Positions 53,801-63,104 of a stretch of DNA of 64,000 nucleotides are shown here, piece by piece. Location: assembly GCA_002336805.1 (NCBI GenBank), contig DDEZ01000002.1:186001-250000 (forward strand), written 5' to 3'. The translations under genes and the position numbers were made by a program. Within the stretch, counting starts at the first letter, position 1, and every line of letters starts with the position of its first letter. Origin of the DNA: Bacteroidetes bacterium UBA1941. Its GTDB lineage: Bacteria; Bacteroidota; Bacteroidia; Chitinophagales; LD1. Under the pieces are notes generated by a model that saw only the letters and a program-made list of their open reading frames with translations, searched no databases and was not told the origin of the DNA.

Positions 53801-54925
53801 ATGGAGGCAGGAAAACTATTCAGGGCGGAGGACTGGTGGATAGGCAAAGCATCAATGCTGATGGGCCTGGTATATATGCTATCTGCTCTTTTTGGCATCG
53901 CTATAGGCGATTTTTGTATTTGGGCCTTGTGCTCTATGGCTACCATCAGCGGGTTTGCCGCTGTGGGCTATTTGCTGAATGATTATTTTGACCAGGAGAA
54001 AGACCGCCTGGCTGGAAAGAAAAACTTTCTGCTGGGCAAGTCTCCGGCACACAAAGTTTTTTTCTTCCTGCTTGCCATTACGCTGATGGCCGCACCTTGG
54101 CTGGTCCTGCCGCATGACCGCCTCACGCTGGGGCTCATCTTATCTCAGGTAGCGGCCTACCTCATCTACTCTGTCCCTCCTCTGCGGCTCAAAGAGAGAG
54201 GCATGTCGGGTATAGTAGTAGATGCACTGTATGCTCATGGCATACCTGCGGTCATGGCTACCTATACCTATCTTTTGATTTCAGCTTTTCCTTTTGTAGA
54301 TCCCACTCTTTTTATTTTACTTTTTTTCTGGCAGTTTGTGGCAGGCGTGCGCAATGTGCTCATGCACCAGCAGAATGACCTGGAGAGTGATGCTCTGAGC
54401 GGCACCGCCACCTACCTGGCTGGTGGCCGGCTATCTGCCATAGGCATGCTATTTATAAGCGTCCTGGAGCTGTTCCTTTTATCGGCACTGCTGATCTGGT
54501 TTGCACGATTTGATATTATATATCTGATACCACTACTAGCGGTAGGAGCCTCACTGGGCACTTGCATGCAGATGAGCCGTAGCAATGGTTACCGTATTTA
54601 TTATCCCAATATACTGTATGATCAGTGGCTGCCTTATGCATTCATACTCGTAATGGGAGCGCAGGATATCCGGTTTCTGATTCTGATCCCTATCCATGGT
54701 ATTTTATTTTCACGTGAGATAGTGGTAGAGCTGTATAGCAGGGTGCCATGGGGGAAACTCCGGGAGGCACTACGCAGGGGTATAGTAGGGGCCAGTGACA
54801 AAATACGCCTAATGGGAAACTGGATGATCTATATTTTTTTTCGACTGGGCGGTGTCGACCTGATCAAAGAGAATACTGACGCCATGGGCTATATACGCCG
54901 CCGGAGAAACAAAGCGCAAAGGTAA
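53801..54925 (+). CDS. UbiA-family prenyltransferase
   Basis: A 374-residue membrane protein with about nine hydrophobic segments and the two acidic motifs of the UbiA superfamily: NDYFDQEKD (N60, D61, D64, D68) in the first and DLESD (D193, D197) in the second. UbiA enzymes attach a polyprenyl chain to an aromatic or sugar-phosphate acceptor, using Mg2+ bound by these aspartates. It starts one base after the methyltransferase gene. Acceptors in this family vary (quinones, DPPR, chlorophyll side chain), so the product is not defined; with glycosyltransferases close by, a lipid-carrier sugar such as a prenyl-phosphoryl pentose is one possibility. Confidence 0.85.
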   Translation: MEAGKLFRAEDWWIGKASMLMGLVYMLSALFGIAIGDFCIWALCSMATISGFAAVGYLLNDYFDQEKDRLAGKKNFLLGKSPAHKVFFFLLAITLMAAPWLVLPHDRLTLGLILSQVAAYLIYSVPPLRLKERGMSGIVVDALYAHGIPAVMATYTYLLISAFPFVDPTLFILLFFWQFVAGVRNVLMHQQNDLESDALSGTATYLAGGRLSAIGMLFISVLELFLLSALLIWFARFDIIYLIPLLAVGASLGTCMQMSRSNGYRIYYPNILYDQWLPYAFILVMGAQDIRFLILIPIHGILFSREIVVELYSRVPWGKLREALRRGIVGASDKIRLMGNWMIYIFFRLGGVDLIKENTDAMGYIRRRRNKAQR

Positions 54926-54927
54926 AG

Positions 54928-56931
54928 ATGCAGCACAGAGAGAAAGTTTTCGTTTTTGTGGTCTGTGGTGCGCAGGAGCACATAGACACGCTGCACTATA
55001 GCCTGGCTGCGCTCACCGCCCGCACCCGGTATCCTGTATGGGTGGTGACCGATAGTACCAGAAATGAGATCCCGGTAGCGCACCCGCATGTCATAGACAT
55101 ACGTACACCGGAGCGCTATGATCACCATCAGGCCAGCATCTACCTCAAGACAGGCTTGCACCGGTTTCTCCCTGCCGGCTCTTTATACTGCTATCTCGAT
55201 ACAGATGTGGTGGCCGTGCGCCCGGGTGTAGAAGAGATCTTTGACCACTACGTCAGCCCCATCACATTTGCTCCGGATCACTGTGTGGCAGATCAGTTTA
55301 GCCCGTCTGCTGTGCGCTGCGGCTGTGCAGAGAGATTTAATGAATGGGAAAAGGAGCTCAAGGAGTTATTCCTGAAATATAAAGACCTGATCCGCACACC
55401 CGAAAATCCCGAAAAGAAGGAAAAGCTGCTGCACTACCTGGAGGAGATCAAAAAGGATAAACTGCGCTACAGACTTCTATCCCTGCGGTTCAATGCTGCG
55501 CGCAAGATCTTCCGGCTGGATGATGATACCTATCTCAATAAGAAGGAGCACTACTGGCATGATAAAAACGGTGCACCTATACTGTACGAAAATCCCGTGC
55601 AGAGCTCGGTAGAAAAAATAGAGAGCACGACTCCGTACCGCTGCGAGACAGACAAGGCGGGTATCTGGACGCGGGATAGCCTCAATGTATTTGACGCACG
55701 CTGTACCCACCTGATGCAGGGGATACACGATGTGTTTGGTATAGAGGTCACAGACCCCCGGTGGCAGCATTGGAATGGAGGGGTATTCCTGTTTGATGAT
55801 AGCAGCCATGACTTTCTGCAGAGCTGGCATGACAAGACGATGCGGATATTTGACCTGCCGGGGTGGAAGACCAGAGACCAGGGTACCCTGATCGCTACCG
55901 CCTGGGAGTATGGCCTGCAGGACCATGCACTGCTCTCACGCCGATTCAACCTGATAGCCGACTATATGCACCGCAATATAGATCACAAAGGAGATCTGGT
56001 GTTTGACCTGAAAAAAGAGCAAGCAGAGATCAGGCCGGTCCTGGTGCATATATATCACCACTGGGCAGACAAGCGCTGGGACGTATGGCAGGCAGTAGAG
56101 CATGCTACAGGCATAGAGATAGATCCCGATAGCCAGACCATAAACGGACTCTGGATCGGCACTAGCCTCAGTCCGCTGGAGTTGCTCACTATTCAGTCAT
56201 TTTTGTCTCTGGGCTATCGGTACCGGCTCTGGCTCTATGACCGGCTGGAGACACCGCTGCCCGAGGGGGTGATCATAGCAGATGCCAATGAGATCATACC
56301 GCGGGATAAGGTCTTCTCCTACCGCCACAAAAATACTTATGGCCATGGCAAGGGTAGCTATGCAGGTTTTTCAGATATTTTCCGGTACAAACTGCTCTAT
56401 GAAAAAGGAGGCTGGTGGGCAGATATGGACGTGACCTGCCTCAGGCCGCTGGACTTCCCGCAGGCTTATTTCTTTCGCGATCATCATGACCTGAAGGTGG
56501 TGGGCAATGTGATGAAGTGCCCGCGACACTCTGAGCTGATGCGCCGCTGCTATGAGCAGGCCGCAGAGCAGGTCACAGAGCACAATACAGACTGGCACAA
56601 GCCTATCAATATCCTGAATGAGAATATAGATGCCCTGGGGCTGGATAAATATATCGTGCGCGGAGTCAGCAATCAGGACCGCTGGGATGTGACCAGCCGC
56701 TATATCTGGACAGATGCAGAGCTGCCACCACAGTGGTACTTCATACACTGGCAGAATGAGGAGTGGCGCACACAGCAGGTGAGCAGGAGTAGCTTCTACT
56801 ATCGCTCTGCACTGGCCGGCCTGCTCCGGTCATACCACCTGGCGGTGATACCTGCATCCCGCACAGAGGAGCTGTGGAATGAGGCCCGCCATAGCCCGCT
56901 CATGCGTAGGTTTACTATCTTCAATAAGTAA
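54928..56931 (+). CDS. Two-domain glycosyltransferase
   Basis: A 667-residue protein with two GT-A-like halves. The N-terminal half has YCYLDTDVVAVRPG (DTD at 91-93) and WNGGVFLFDD, a GT8-like pattern. The C-terminal half, from about 400, has GLWIGTSLSPLELLTI and GGWWADMDVTCLRPL (DMD at 499-501), as in the GT32/Gly_transf_sug enzymes with the DXD donor site. Two active sites suggest that one protein adds two sugars. No membrane segment is seen. It begins two bases after the UbiA gene and eight bases before a radical SAM gene, in one operon. Confidence 0.8.
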   Translation: MQHREKVFVFVVCGAQEHIDTLHYSLAALTARTRYPVWVVTDSTRNEIPVAHPHVIDIRTPERYDHHQASIYLKTGLHRFLPAGSLYCYLDTDVVAVRPGVEEIFDHYVSPITFAPDHCVADQFSPSAVRCGCAERFNEWEKELKELFLKYKDLIRTPENPEKKEKLLHYLEEIKKDKLRYRLLSLRFNAARKIFRLDDDTYLNKKEHYWHDKNGAPILYENPVQSSVEKIESTTPYRCETDKAGIWTRDSLNVFDARCTHLMQGIHDVFGIEVTDPRWQHWNGGVFLFDDSSHDFLQSWHDKTMRIFDLPGWKTRDQGTLIATAWEYGLQDHALLSRRFNLIADYMHRNIDHKGDLVFDLKKEQAEIRPVLVHIYHHWADKRWDVWQAVEHATGIEIDPDSQTINGLWIGTSLSPLELLTIQSFLSLGYRYRLWLYDRLETPLPEGVIIADANEIIPRDKVFSYRHKNTYGHGKGSYAGFSDIFRYKLLYEKGGWWADMDVTCLRPLDFPQAYFFRDHHDLKVVGNVMKCPRHSELMRRCYEQAAEQVTEHNTDWHKPINILNENIDALGLDKYIVRGVSNQDRWDVTSRYIWTDAELPPQWYFIHWQNEEWRTQQVSRSSFYYRSALAGLLRSYHLAVIPASRTEELWNEARHSPLMRRFTIFNK

Positions 56932-56939
56932 TCAGCGGT

Positions 56940-58502
56940 ATGAAACTGACAGATAGCGTCATCAAAGACTATAATGCATCTCGCTCCGGCACGGACCGCA
57001 GGCTGGTGTGCCATGCCCCGTCTGTCAATATGAACTTTGAGCAAAATGGCAATGTGCGGGCCTGCTGCTACAACACTACCCACTCACTGGGCACCTGGCC
57101 ACGGCAGACGCTGCTGGAGATGTGGCGCGGAGAGGCCGCGCAGCAGCTGCGCAGCTATATAGCTGCTAATGACCTGGGCGGTGGCTGTGCTGAGTGTGGC
57201 CACATGATCATATCGGGCAACTATCAGGGCGTCCGCGCCCACTACTATGATGAATATGCACCAGCCGGCGTAGCAGCTACAGTACAGCGCTGGCTCCGGG
57301 AGATGAGCGGTCAGCTACCCTATCCCAGAGTGATGGAGTTTGAGCTGAGCAATGAGTGCAACCTGGAGTGCGTGATGTGCAATGGCTACTTCTCATCCAG
57401 CATCCGCAAGAACAGGGAGAAACTTCCTCCGGTACCCATGGTATACGACGACCGCTTTGTAGACGAGCTGGAGGAGTTTATACCACACCTGACGGATGCC
57501 AAGTTTCTGGGTGGCGAGCCTTTTATGATAGATATCTACCTGCAGATCTGGGAGCGTATACAAAAGATAAAACCGGGCATCAGGATACATATCACGACCA
57601 ATGCCACTTTTCTCAACCGTCGTATTAAGGACCTGCTGGAAAGCCTGAACGCGGGTATCATTCTCTCTATAGACTCTGTGAACCCTGATACATATAAGAA
57701 GATCCGCATCAATGGCAACTATCAGAAAGTGATGGAAAACCTGGAGTACTTTCGCGACTATACGCGCAGGAAGGGCACATTTCTCTCCATGGCAGTCTGC
57801 CCTATCACTTACAACTGGCATGAACTACCCGAGATGCTCAGCTTTTGTATCGAGAAAAATATCGCACTTTATTTCAATGCAGTCTTCTCACCATCAGAAT
57901 ATTCGCTGAGGGATCAGTCCAAAGAGTATCTGGAGAATGTGATCGACACCCTGAGCGCGCATGAGCTGCCTGCACGTAGCGGAGGAGCTACCTCTCCGGT
58001 CAACCTCAGTATTAATGCCTATGTCGATTTCATAAAGCTACTACGGGGATGGCTGGAGGAGAAGGACAAAGAAAGTACGAAAGACACAGACGCTGTGACG
58101 CATGTACAGCCGGTAGCGTATCACAGGACAGAAATAGAATCATGGTCTCTGGATGAGGTCAGGGAGAAGCTCCGCGCACTGGCCCTGGTCAGCGGCACTA
58201 TCTATGTAGACAAGGAAACACAACTGCTGGATCGTATAGCCAGTCTATTTGTAGCCACTCCGCCTGGTATGCTCCGGGATGTAGTGCTTTGCTATTTTGA
58301 CATAACTGAGGGTGTACCATCTGATGATAAAGCAGCACTCCTCGAAAAGGCACAAGTGATAGCTGCGCTGATAGAAGGCCACCCACAGAGGGACCAGATA
58401 CTCGTCATGATGTCTAAGGCTACGCCCAAAGATCTGGCTCAAACCTTCTATCATGCCACTACAGAGCAGCTGGCCACCCAGCTGGCAGCTGCGTTTGGCT
58501 AG
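56940..58502 (+). CDS. Twitch-domain radical SAM protein
   Basis: A 520-residue radical SAM protein of the twitch group, in which the auxiliary-cluster cysteines lie N-terminal to the core (C24, C42, C43, C83, C86). The SAM cluster motif is CNLECVMC (C140, C144, C147), with GGEP at 191-194 for SAM binding. The stretch SSSIRKNREKLPP and the FIPHLTDAKFLGGEPF pattern match its two paralogues on the opposite strand. A C-terminal helical region with a DLAQTF/QLATQL pattern follows the core. It is the last gene of the operon and overlaps the convergent paralogue by four bases. Substrate not known; this class is often near sugar and natural-product genes. Confidence 0.88.
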   Translation: MKLTDSVIKDYNASRSGTDRRLVCHAPSVNMNFEQNGNVRACCYNTTHSLGTWPRQTLLEMWRGEAAQQLRSYIAANDLGGGCAECGHMIISGNYQGVRAHYYDEYAPAGVAATVQRWLREMSGQLPYPRVMEFELSNECNLECVMCNGYFSSSIRKNREKLPPVPMVYDDRFVDELEEFIPHLTDAKFLGGEPFMIDIYLQIWERIQKIKPGIRIHITTNATFLNRRIKDLLESLNAGIILSIDSVNPDTYKKIRINGNYQKVMENLEYFRDYTRRKGTFLSMAVCPITYNWHELPEMLSFCIEKNIALYFNAVFSPSEYSLRDQSKEYLENVIDTLSAHELPARSGGATSPVNLSINAYVDFIKLLRGWLEEKDKESTKDTDAVTHVQPVAYHRTEIESWSLDEVREKLRALALVSGTIYVDKETQLLDRIASLFVATPPGMLRDVVLCYFDITEGVPSDDKAALLEKAQVIAALIEGHPQRDQILVMMSKATPKDLAQTFYHATTEQLATQLAAAFG

Positions 58503-59953
58503 ACACGCAGTATGTGCGCCTCAAACTCGACTACGAGGTCATTGACACTCAGCGACTGCAGCTTTTCATAAAGGATATCTGCCGGTGTCTGATAGATAGC
58601 TACATAAAACTCTATATCACCGTTGCGCTCTTGCAGTATAGACTGCACCCGTTCTATTTTCTCAAATAGCAAGGTCAGCCTCCTGCTACGCTGGTCTATG
58701 GAGTCTTTGAACTGTGACAGGGCAAAATCAGATAGCCTTTTTTCCACCAGTATTTTGGCTTGTACATTGTCCGGAGCTTCTACGGGCAACTCTGCTGTGT
58801 GCTCAGGGGTAGCTCTATGCTCGGCCTCCTGCACCCAGTTTTTGATCTGTACTTTGGCCAGATTATGATAGATAGAGATGTTGTATCCGGATATGGAGCT
58901 GCTCCTCTCAGATGGCGTAAACTCGACATTGCTCAGGGTATCATACACCTTCTGCAGCTCTGTATACGGCAGGGCCCATATAGATAGCTCTTCCGGCCGC
59001 TGTATCGTGTTAAACCAGATATTGATATTATGCTTATTCACAAAGCGGATGAACTCGGGCATCTCATGCCAGTTATTCCGCATAGGATTTACCATCAGGC
59101 ACATGGTGCGCTGATGCGTGCGTGTGTACTCGTGAAAGAACTTAAAGTTCTCCATCACACGGTCAAAGTGAGCATTGACCCGTATGCCCTCGTAGATCTC
59201 CGGTGTGAGCGAGTCCAGGGAGAAGTTGATATGTATATTGAGCTTATCCAGCCACTCCTTTACCTTATAGTTCACTACTGTGCCATTAGTGGCTACTACT
59301 ATTTTCAGCGTAGGATTTAGCTTTTCTACTTTTTCAAATATCCTATACACCAGATTGATCAGAAATGGCTCACCGCCGTTGAATCGTAGCTCTTTCAGGT
59401 GTGGGATAAACTCCTCCAGCTGCTCGACAAATGCCTGGTCGTAGGGGCTTTTGAGCGCAGGTAGTTTCTCGCGGTTTTTGCGGATAGCAGAGGAGAGTTC
59501 GCCTATGCACATCACGCACTCCAGGTTGCAGGTATTCTCCAGCTCCAGCTCCAGCATAGCAGGATAGTCCTGCACGGGATTGATATCATAGGCACGGGCC
59601 AGTACAGAGGTATAGTTGCCGCCCTGCAGGTTTTTCAGGCAGGTGCTGCACTTGTGGCGCAGGTCATAGTCCAGCAGGTGCCTGCGCAGTGACTGGTACC
59701 GCTCGCCAAACCAGATATCGCGCACAGATTTCTGAGGGTAGCTATCCGGATCCAGAAAGGTAAGCCAGCATGGGGCGCAGTCGCCATGTACATTGAAGTA
59801 CATATTGGTAAAGGGGGCGTGGCAGATATGTGTAGAGGTTGGCTTGCCACGGGCTATATTATACTCTGCTATGGTCTCCTTGCTGAGGTCCGGGCCGGAC
59901 TTCTTATCGGAGGCAAAGACCTTGCTCAGTAATTTGTGTATCGTCTTATTCAT
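58499..59953 (-). CDS. Twitch-domain radical SAM protein
   Basis: A 484-residue paralogue of the preceding enzyme (CNLECVMC with C142, C146, C149; SSAIRKNREKLPAL; FIPHLKELRFNGGEPFLI). N-terminal cysteines (CHAPF, CAPC, CSTC) mark the twitch part, and a C-terminal helical tail with SLSVNDLVVEFE matches the position of the tails in its relatives. The start is taken at ATG 59953; GTG 59959 would overlap the preceding gene by four bases. It is the third gene of a leftward group of three radical SAM genes. Confidence 0.88.
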   Translation of the reverse strand: MNKTIHKLLSKVFASDKKSGPDLSKETIAEYNIARGKPTSTHICHAPFTNMYFNVHGDCAPCWLTFLDPDSYPQKSVRDIWFGERYQSLRRHLLDYDLRHKCSTCLKNLQGGNYTSVLARAYDINPVQDYPAMLELELENTCNLECVMCIGELSSAIRKNREKLPALKSPYDQAFVEQLEEFIPHLKELRFNGGEPFLINLVYRIFEKVEKLNPTLKIVVATNGTVVNYKVKEWLDKLNIHINFSLDSLTPEIYEGIRVNAHFDRVMENFKFFHEYTRTHQRTMCLMVNPMRNNWHEMPEFIRFVNKHNINIWFNTIQRPEELSIWALPYTELQKVYDTLSNVEFTPSERSSSISGYNISIYHNLAKVQIKNWVQEAEHRATPEHTAELPVEAPDNVQAKILVEKRLSDFALSQFKDSIDQRSRRLTLLFEKIERVQSILQERNGDIEFYVAIYQTPADILYEKLQSLSVNDLVVEFEAHILRV

Positions 59954-59955
59954 TA

Positions 59956-61491
59956 TCACACACTCATGGTCTGTGCAGCGCTCAGGTGCCGCAGTTTTTT
60001 GTACTCCTCCAGAGAGGCACGACTCATTTGGCGCAGGTCCTCTACGCTATATGCTGTCAGGCTATTTACGAATGCATTGAAATCATTAAGCCTGATAAAA
60101 GCATTCAGCAGCAGCCTGTCATCATCAGGATACTCACTCAGCAGTAGCGCTATTTGTTTTTTCAGCTGATCAGCCGGCAATGTATCAGCCAGGCTACCAT
60201 CAGATGTATAGCACTGATCTATCCAGGCAGAGAGGTCCGCATCAGACACCGGCACCATCGGCTGAAACTCTTTTACTTTTGCCTCCTCTGTCTTAGGTTT
60301 CTGCTCTCCCTTAAATTCGTATTCGGCGTACCGCTTTTCCTCAGCGTTTTCCAGGTATTTATCCAGGTAGGTTTTGAAATCCTGAAAGCAATTGTCATTA
60401 TGCCTTTCCTTTTGCGTGCCGCGTGGCAGTCGTACGCCGTCCATATACTCCCTGATATGCCGCAGCTCATCTTTGGTCAGGTCTGCTATAGAGAATCGCG
60501 ATGGCCGCTCCAGGTAGCTCACATAGATGTAGGCATTCACCTCATTGCAGAGGCCTATGACCAGGGGTAGCTGCTCCCAGTTATCCTTTTGTACGGTAAA
60601 GCTGAGGGACAGGTGCTTGCCCTTCTTATTGCAGATAGCGCTGAAGCGCCTGATATTATCCATCAGCTTGTCATAGACCACGTTTTTGCGGATGGTCTCC
60701 AGCTTCTTGCGGTCCAGTGCATCTATAGATATAGCGATATCAAAATTGAGCTCTGTGACGATGCTCTCTATTTTCTTATTCCAGTGAGTACCATTGGTGA
60801 TGGCAAAGAGCTCGAGAGATGGATTGAGCTCGGCTACTTTGTCCCAGATCTTGTAATAGATAGGTATGAGAAATGGCTCTCCCCCATAAAACTTAGCTTC
60901 CTTGAGGTGTGGGATATATGCAGATAGCTGCGCTACAAACTCATCATCATAAGGTGATGGCAGCGGAGGGAGGTTATCCCTGTTTTTCCTGATACTGCTG
61001 GATACCTCGCCATGGCACATCTGGCACTCCAGGTTGCACTCATTGCTCAGCTCAAACTCAAACACCTGCGGGAAAGTGGCACTGGTATTGGCATAATATT
61101 TATCAAATACGAGCGGCCTTAGGTTTGAGAATTTCTCTTTGTCAAAAAAGAACTTGCAATGCCGGCAGCCATAGTCCAGATCATTGTACCGCATGTGCTC
61201 CCGGAGAGTCTGTGCCTCGGGTCCGTTCCATATCTGATCTATGGTATTGTCAGGATATTTGCCCAGCTGTACATCGCGATTGTATGAGCATACGAAAACC
61301 TGACCGCCAAATGAAAACGTGAGGCTATTGTAGGGCAGGTAGCAGAAAAGTTCCTTGCCACCATCGGGCCTGAAACGGTTGTACCTGCGAAACCTCTTTT
61401 TGTCGATAGGATTAAACCCCCGGGCGATGCCCTCTTCGTAGCGGGCATTGAGCCGGACCGATGATTTTATATCCTCCCAGAGATTAAACAT
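59956..61491 (-). CDS. Twitch-domain radical SAM protein
   Basis: A 511-residue enzyme of the same group: CNLECQMC (C152, C156, C159), SSSIRKNRDNLPPL and YGGEPFLIPIYYKIW. The N-terminal cysteine pairs (C50, C68, and CRHC at 109-112) form the twitch region. Its C-terminal extension ends with the pattern LNAFIRLNDFNAFVNSL then SVEDLRQM, seen in modified form in the two neighbours. It is the middle gene of the leftward radical SAM trio, and its stop codon lies 2 bases before the next start. Confidence 0.88.
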   Translation of the reverse strand: MFNLWEDIKSSVRLNARYEEGIARGFNPIDKKRFRRYNRFRPDGGKELFCYLPYNSLTFSFGGQVFVCSYNRDVQLGKYPDNTIDQIWNGPEAQTLREHMRYNDLDYGCRHCKFFFDKEKFSNLRPLVFDKYYANTSATFPQVFEFELSNECNLECQMCHGEVSSSIRKNRDNLPPLPSPYDDEFVAQLSAYIPHLKEAKFYGGEPFLIPIYYKIWDKVAELNPSLELFAITNGTHWNKKIESIVTELNFDIAISIDALDRKKLETIRKNVVYDKLMDNIRRFSAICNKKGKHLSLSFTVQKDNWEQLPLVIGLCNEVNAYIYVSYLERPSRFSIADLTKDELRHIREYMDGVRLPRGTQKERHNDNCFQDFKTYLDKYLENAEEKRYAEYEFKGEQKPKTEEAKVKEFQPMVPVSDADLSAWIDQCYTSDGSLADTLPADQLKKQIALLLSEYPDDDRLLLNAFIRLNDFNAFVNSLTAYSVEDLRQMSRASLEEYKKLRHLSAAQTMSV

Positions 61492-61551
61492 ATTAGCTGC
61501 AATAGCTTCTCAAAATAGTGAAATAATTCCCGCTGTACTAATGGCCGCCTC

Positions 61552-62790
61552 TCAGGCTCCGGACCGGTCATAGCTGCGGATCAGGCTCCACAGCTCAGGG
61601 AATGTGTCCGCAAAACTCTCATGCCTGAACCGGTCATGGCGGTGGATGTGGTCAAAGAAATTTTGGAAACCGGTGCTGATCGGGCCATTGAGGAATGAGA
61701 TCAGATTATCTACCGTGCGCGTACGCAGTTCCTGAAACTCATATGTAGCCGTCACCTGTGTGCGGAGCCGGTCTTCTATCACCTTTTTGACCTCAGCGGG
61801 GAATATCTGCATAGATAGATCTGCCGGCGCGTAAACCATATTCCAGAAAACAGGCAGTCCCGGGAAATGAGCATTCATAAACTCAAAATACTCCGGGAAG
61901 TAATAGATATTCATGGCCGTGACGGAGCAGCATATCTTCACCTGCAGCTGATCTGTGCTCTGGTAGCCGCCATGCTGCGTATATAGGGTCAGGTTTTGCA
62001 GTACTTCATCCCATTTGGCTCCGCTACGCTGATACTCAAACCGGGGGCCGATATCGTCTATACTGAGATTGAGATAGACGTTTTTAAATGCTTTGAAAAG
62101 GGTGACGAGTTCTTCGGTATAGATAGTGGCATTTGTATTGATGAGCAGGGAGATGTGGCTCGCGTGGCCGGTAGCCACACAGTAGCGCATCAGGTCTATG
62201 TTTTCCTCTGCCATCAGCGGCTCTCCGCCAAAAAAGCCTATCTGGTCAAAATGCGGTACCCAGCTCCGGATGATCTCCTGGTTTTCCGCAGTCATATTGA
62301 AGTGCAGCTCGGCCTGCTCTCGCTTGTATAGTTCTTTTGCCTCCTTGATCCAGCGGGAGGATGCGTGCGGGCCACATATCCGGCAGCGGAGGTTGCATAC
62401 ATTGCTGGCGTTGATCTCCACCCTGCGTGGAGCTGTGGGGTGCTGTACCTGCTCCTCGGTGATGCCATAGCCGTAGGAGTCATAGCGCATGGGCTTCAGG
62501 CCCAGGCCTTGCTCCCGCCAGCACTGATTGCAGCCAGCGCTGCGTATGTTCTTTAGAAAGTTGTCGCGCAGCCGGTTCATGTATTCTGAGTTCCAGGCTT
62601 GCTCTATGGTATGATCTTTCACCGTCAGCTCGTTACCATTTTCTATCATAAAGTTGTCATGGTGGCTACAGGGCATATACTTGCCATCTGCTGAGAGCAG
62701 CACCTGAAAAAATGGATAGTAGCAAAAATCCGTTTTGGCCGGATCCCGCTGGTCGGTTTGCGGCGTCTTGCCTAAGAGCGAGGAGATCAT
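61552..62790 (-). CDS. Twitch-type radical SAM protein
   Basis: A 412-residue radical SAM protein, more distant from the other three: CNLRCRIC (C132, C136, C139), FGGEPLMAEEN for SAM binding, and N-terminal cysteines (C23, C41, C87, C90) as in twitch enzymes. It lacks the C-terminal tail of the others and the SSSIRKNR stretch is replaced with ASSRWIKEAKELY. It heads the leftward trio, 60 bases from the second gene. The divergent acyl carrier protein gene begins 86 bases to its right, suggesting a shared control region. Confidence 0.88.
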   Translation of the reverse strand: MISSLLGKTPQTDQRDPAKTDFCYYPFFQVLLSADGKYMPCSHHDNFMIENGNELTVKDHTIEQAWNSEYMNRLRDNFLKNIRSAGCNQCWREQGLGLKPMRYDSYGYGITEEQVQHPTAPRRVEINASNVCNLRCRICGPHASSRWIKEAKELYKREQAELHFNMTAENQEIIRSWVPHFDQIGFFGGEPLMAEENIDLMRYCVATGHASHISLLINTNATIYTEELVTLFKAFKNVYLNLSIDDIGPRFEYQRSGAKWDEVLQNLTLYTQHGGYQSTDQLQVKICCSVTAMNIYYFPEYFEFMNAHFPGLPVFWNMVYAPADLSMQIFPAEVKKVIEDRLRTQVTATYEFQELRTRTVDNLISFLNGPISTGFQNFFDHIHRHDRFRHESFADTFPELWSLIRSYDRSGA

Positions 62791-62876
62791 ATCTGTTTAC
62801 AAATTAGCGAAAACTTCAGATAACAGTAAATTGTATCAGACAGGGTAGGCTATGACTATTTTTTTACCTTTATCGT

Positions 62877-63104
62877 ATGCAGTTAGAAGACTTTACCGGA
62901 AAATTTGTGGATTGCCTCAGTGCTGTACCGGCTACACCGGTAGATGGGGGGACACATTTCAAAAAACTGGAAGAGTGGAGCTCTATTTTTGCCCTGATAG
63001 TGATAGCTATGGTAGACTCGGAGTATGGCAAAACCCTGACCTCTGAAGACATCCGCAATGCGAATACTATCAATGACCTTTTTGTGATCATCCAATCCAA
63101 GTAA
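62877..63104 (+). CDS. Acyl carrier protein
   Basis: A 75-residue protein with the ACP pattern: FKKLEEWSSIFALIVIAMVDSEYG, in which S36 takes the place of the serine of the DSL motif that carries the phosphopantetheine arm (here WSSI), followed by LTSEDIRNANTINDLFVII. The length and the second half match ordinary ACPs; the D of DSL is S, a common variation in specialised ACPs. It overlaps the KASIII gene that follows by one base, so it is likely dedicated to that condensing enzyme rather than to general fatty acid synthesis. A weak TACCTTTA box is near its start. Confidence 0.82.
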   Translation: MQLEDFTGKFVDCLSAVPATPVDGGTHFKKLEEWSSIFALIVIAMVDSEYGKTLTSEDIRNANTINDLFVIIQSK

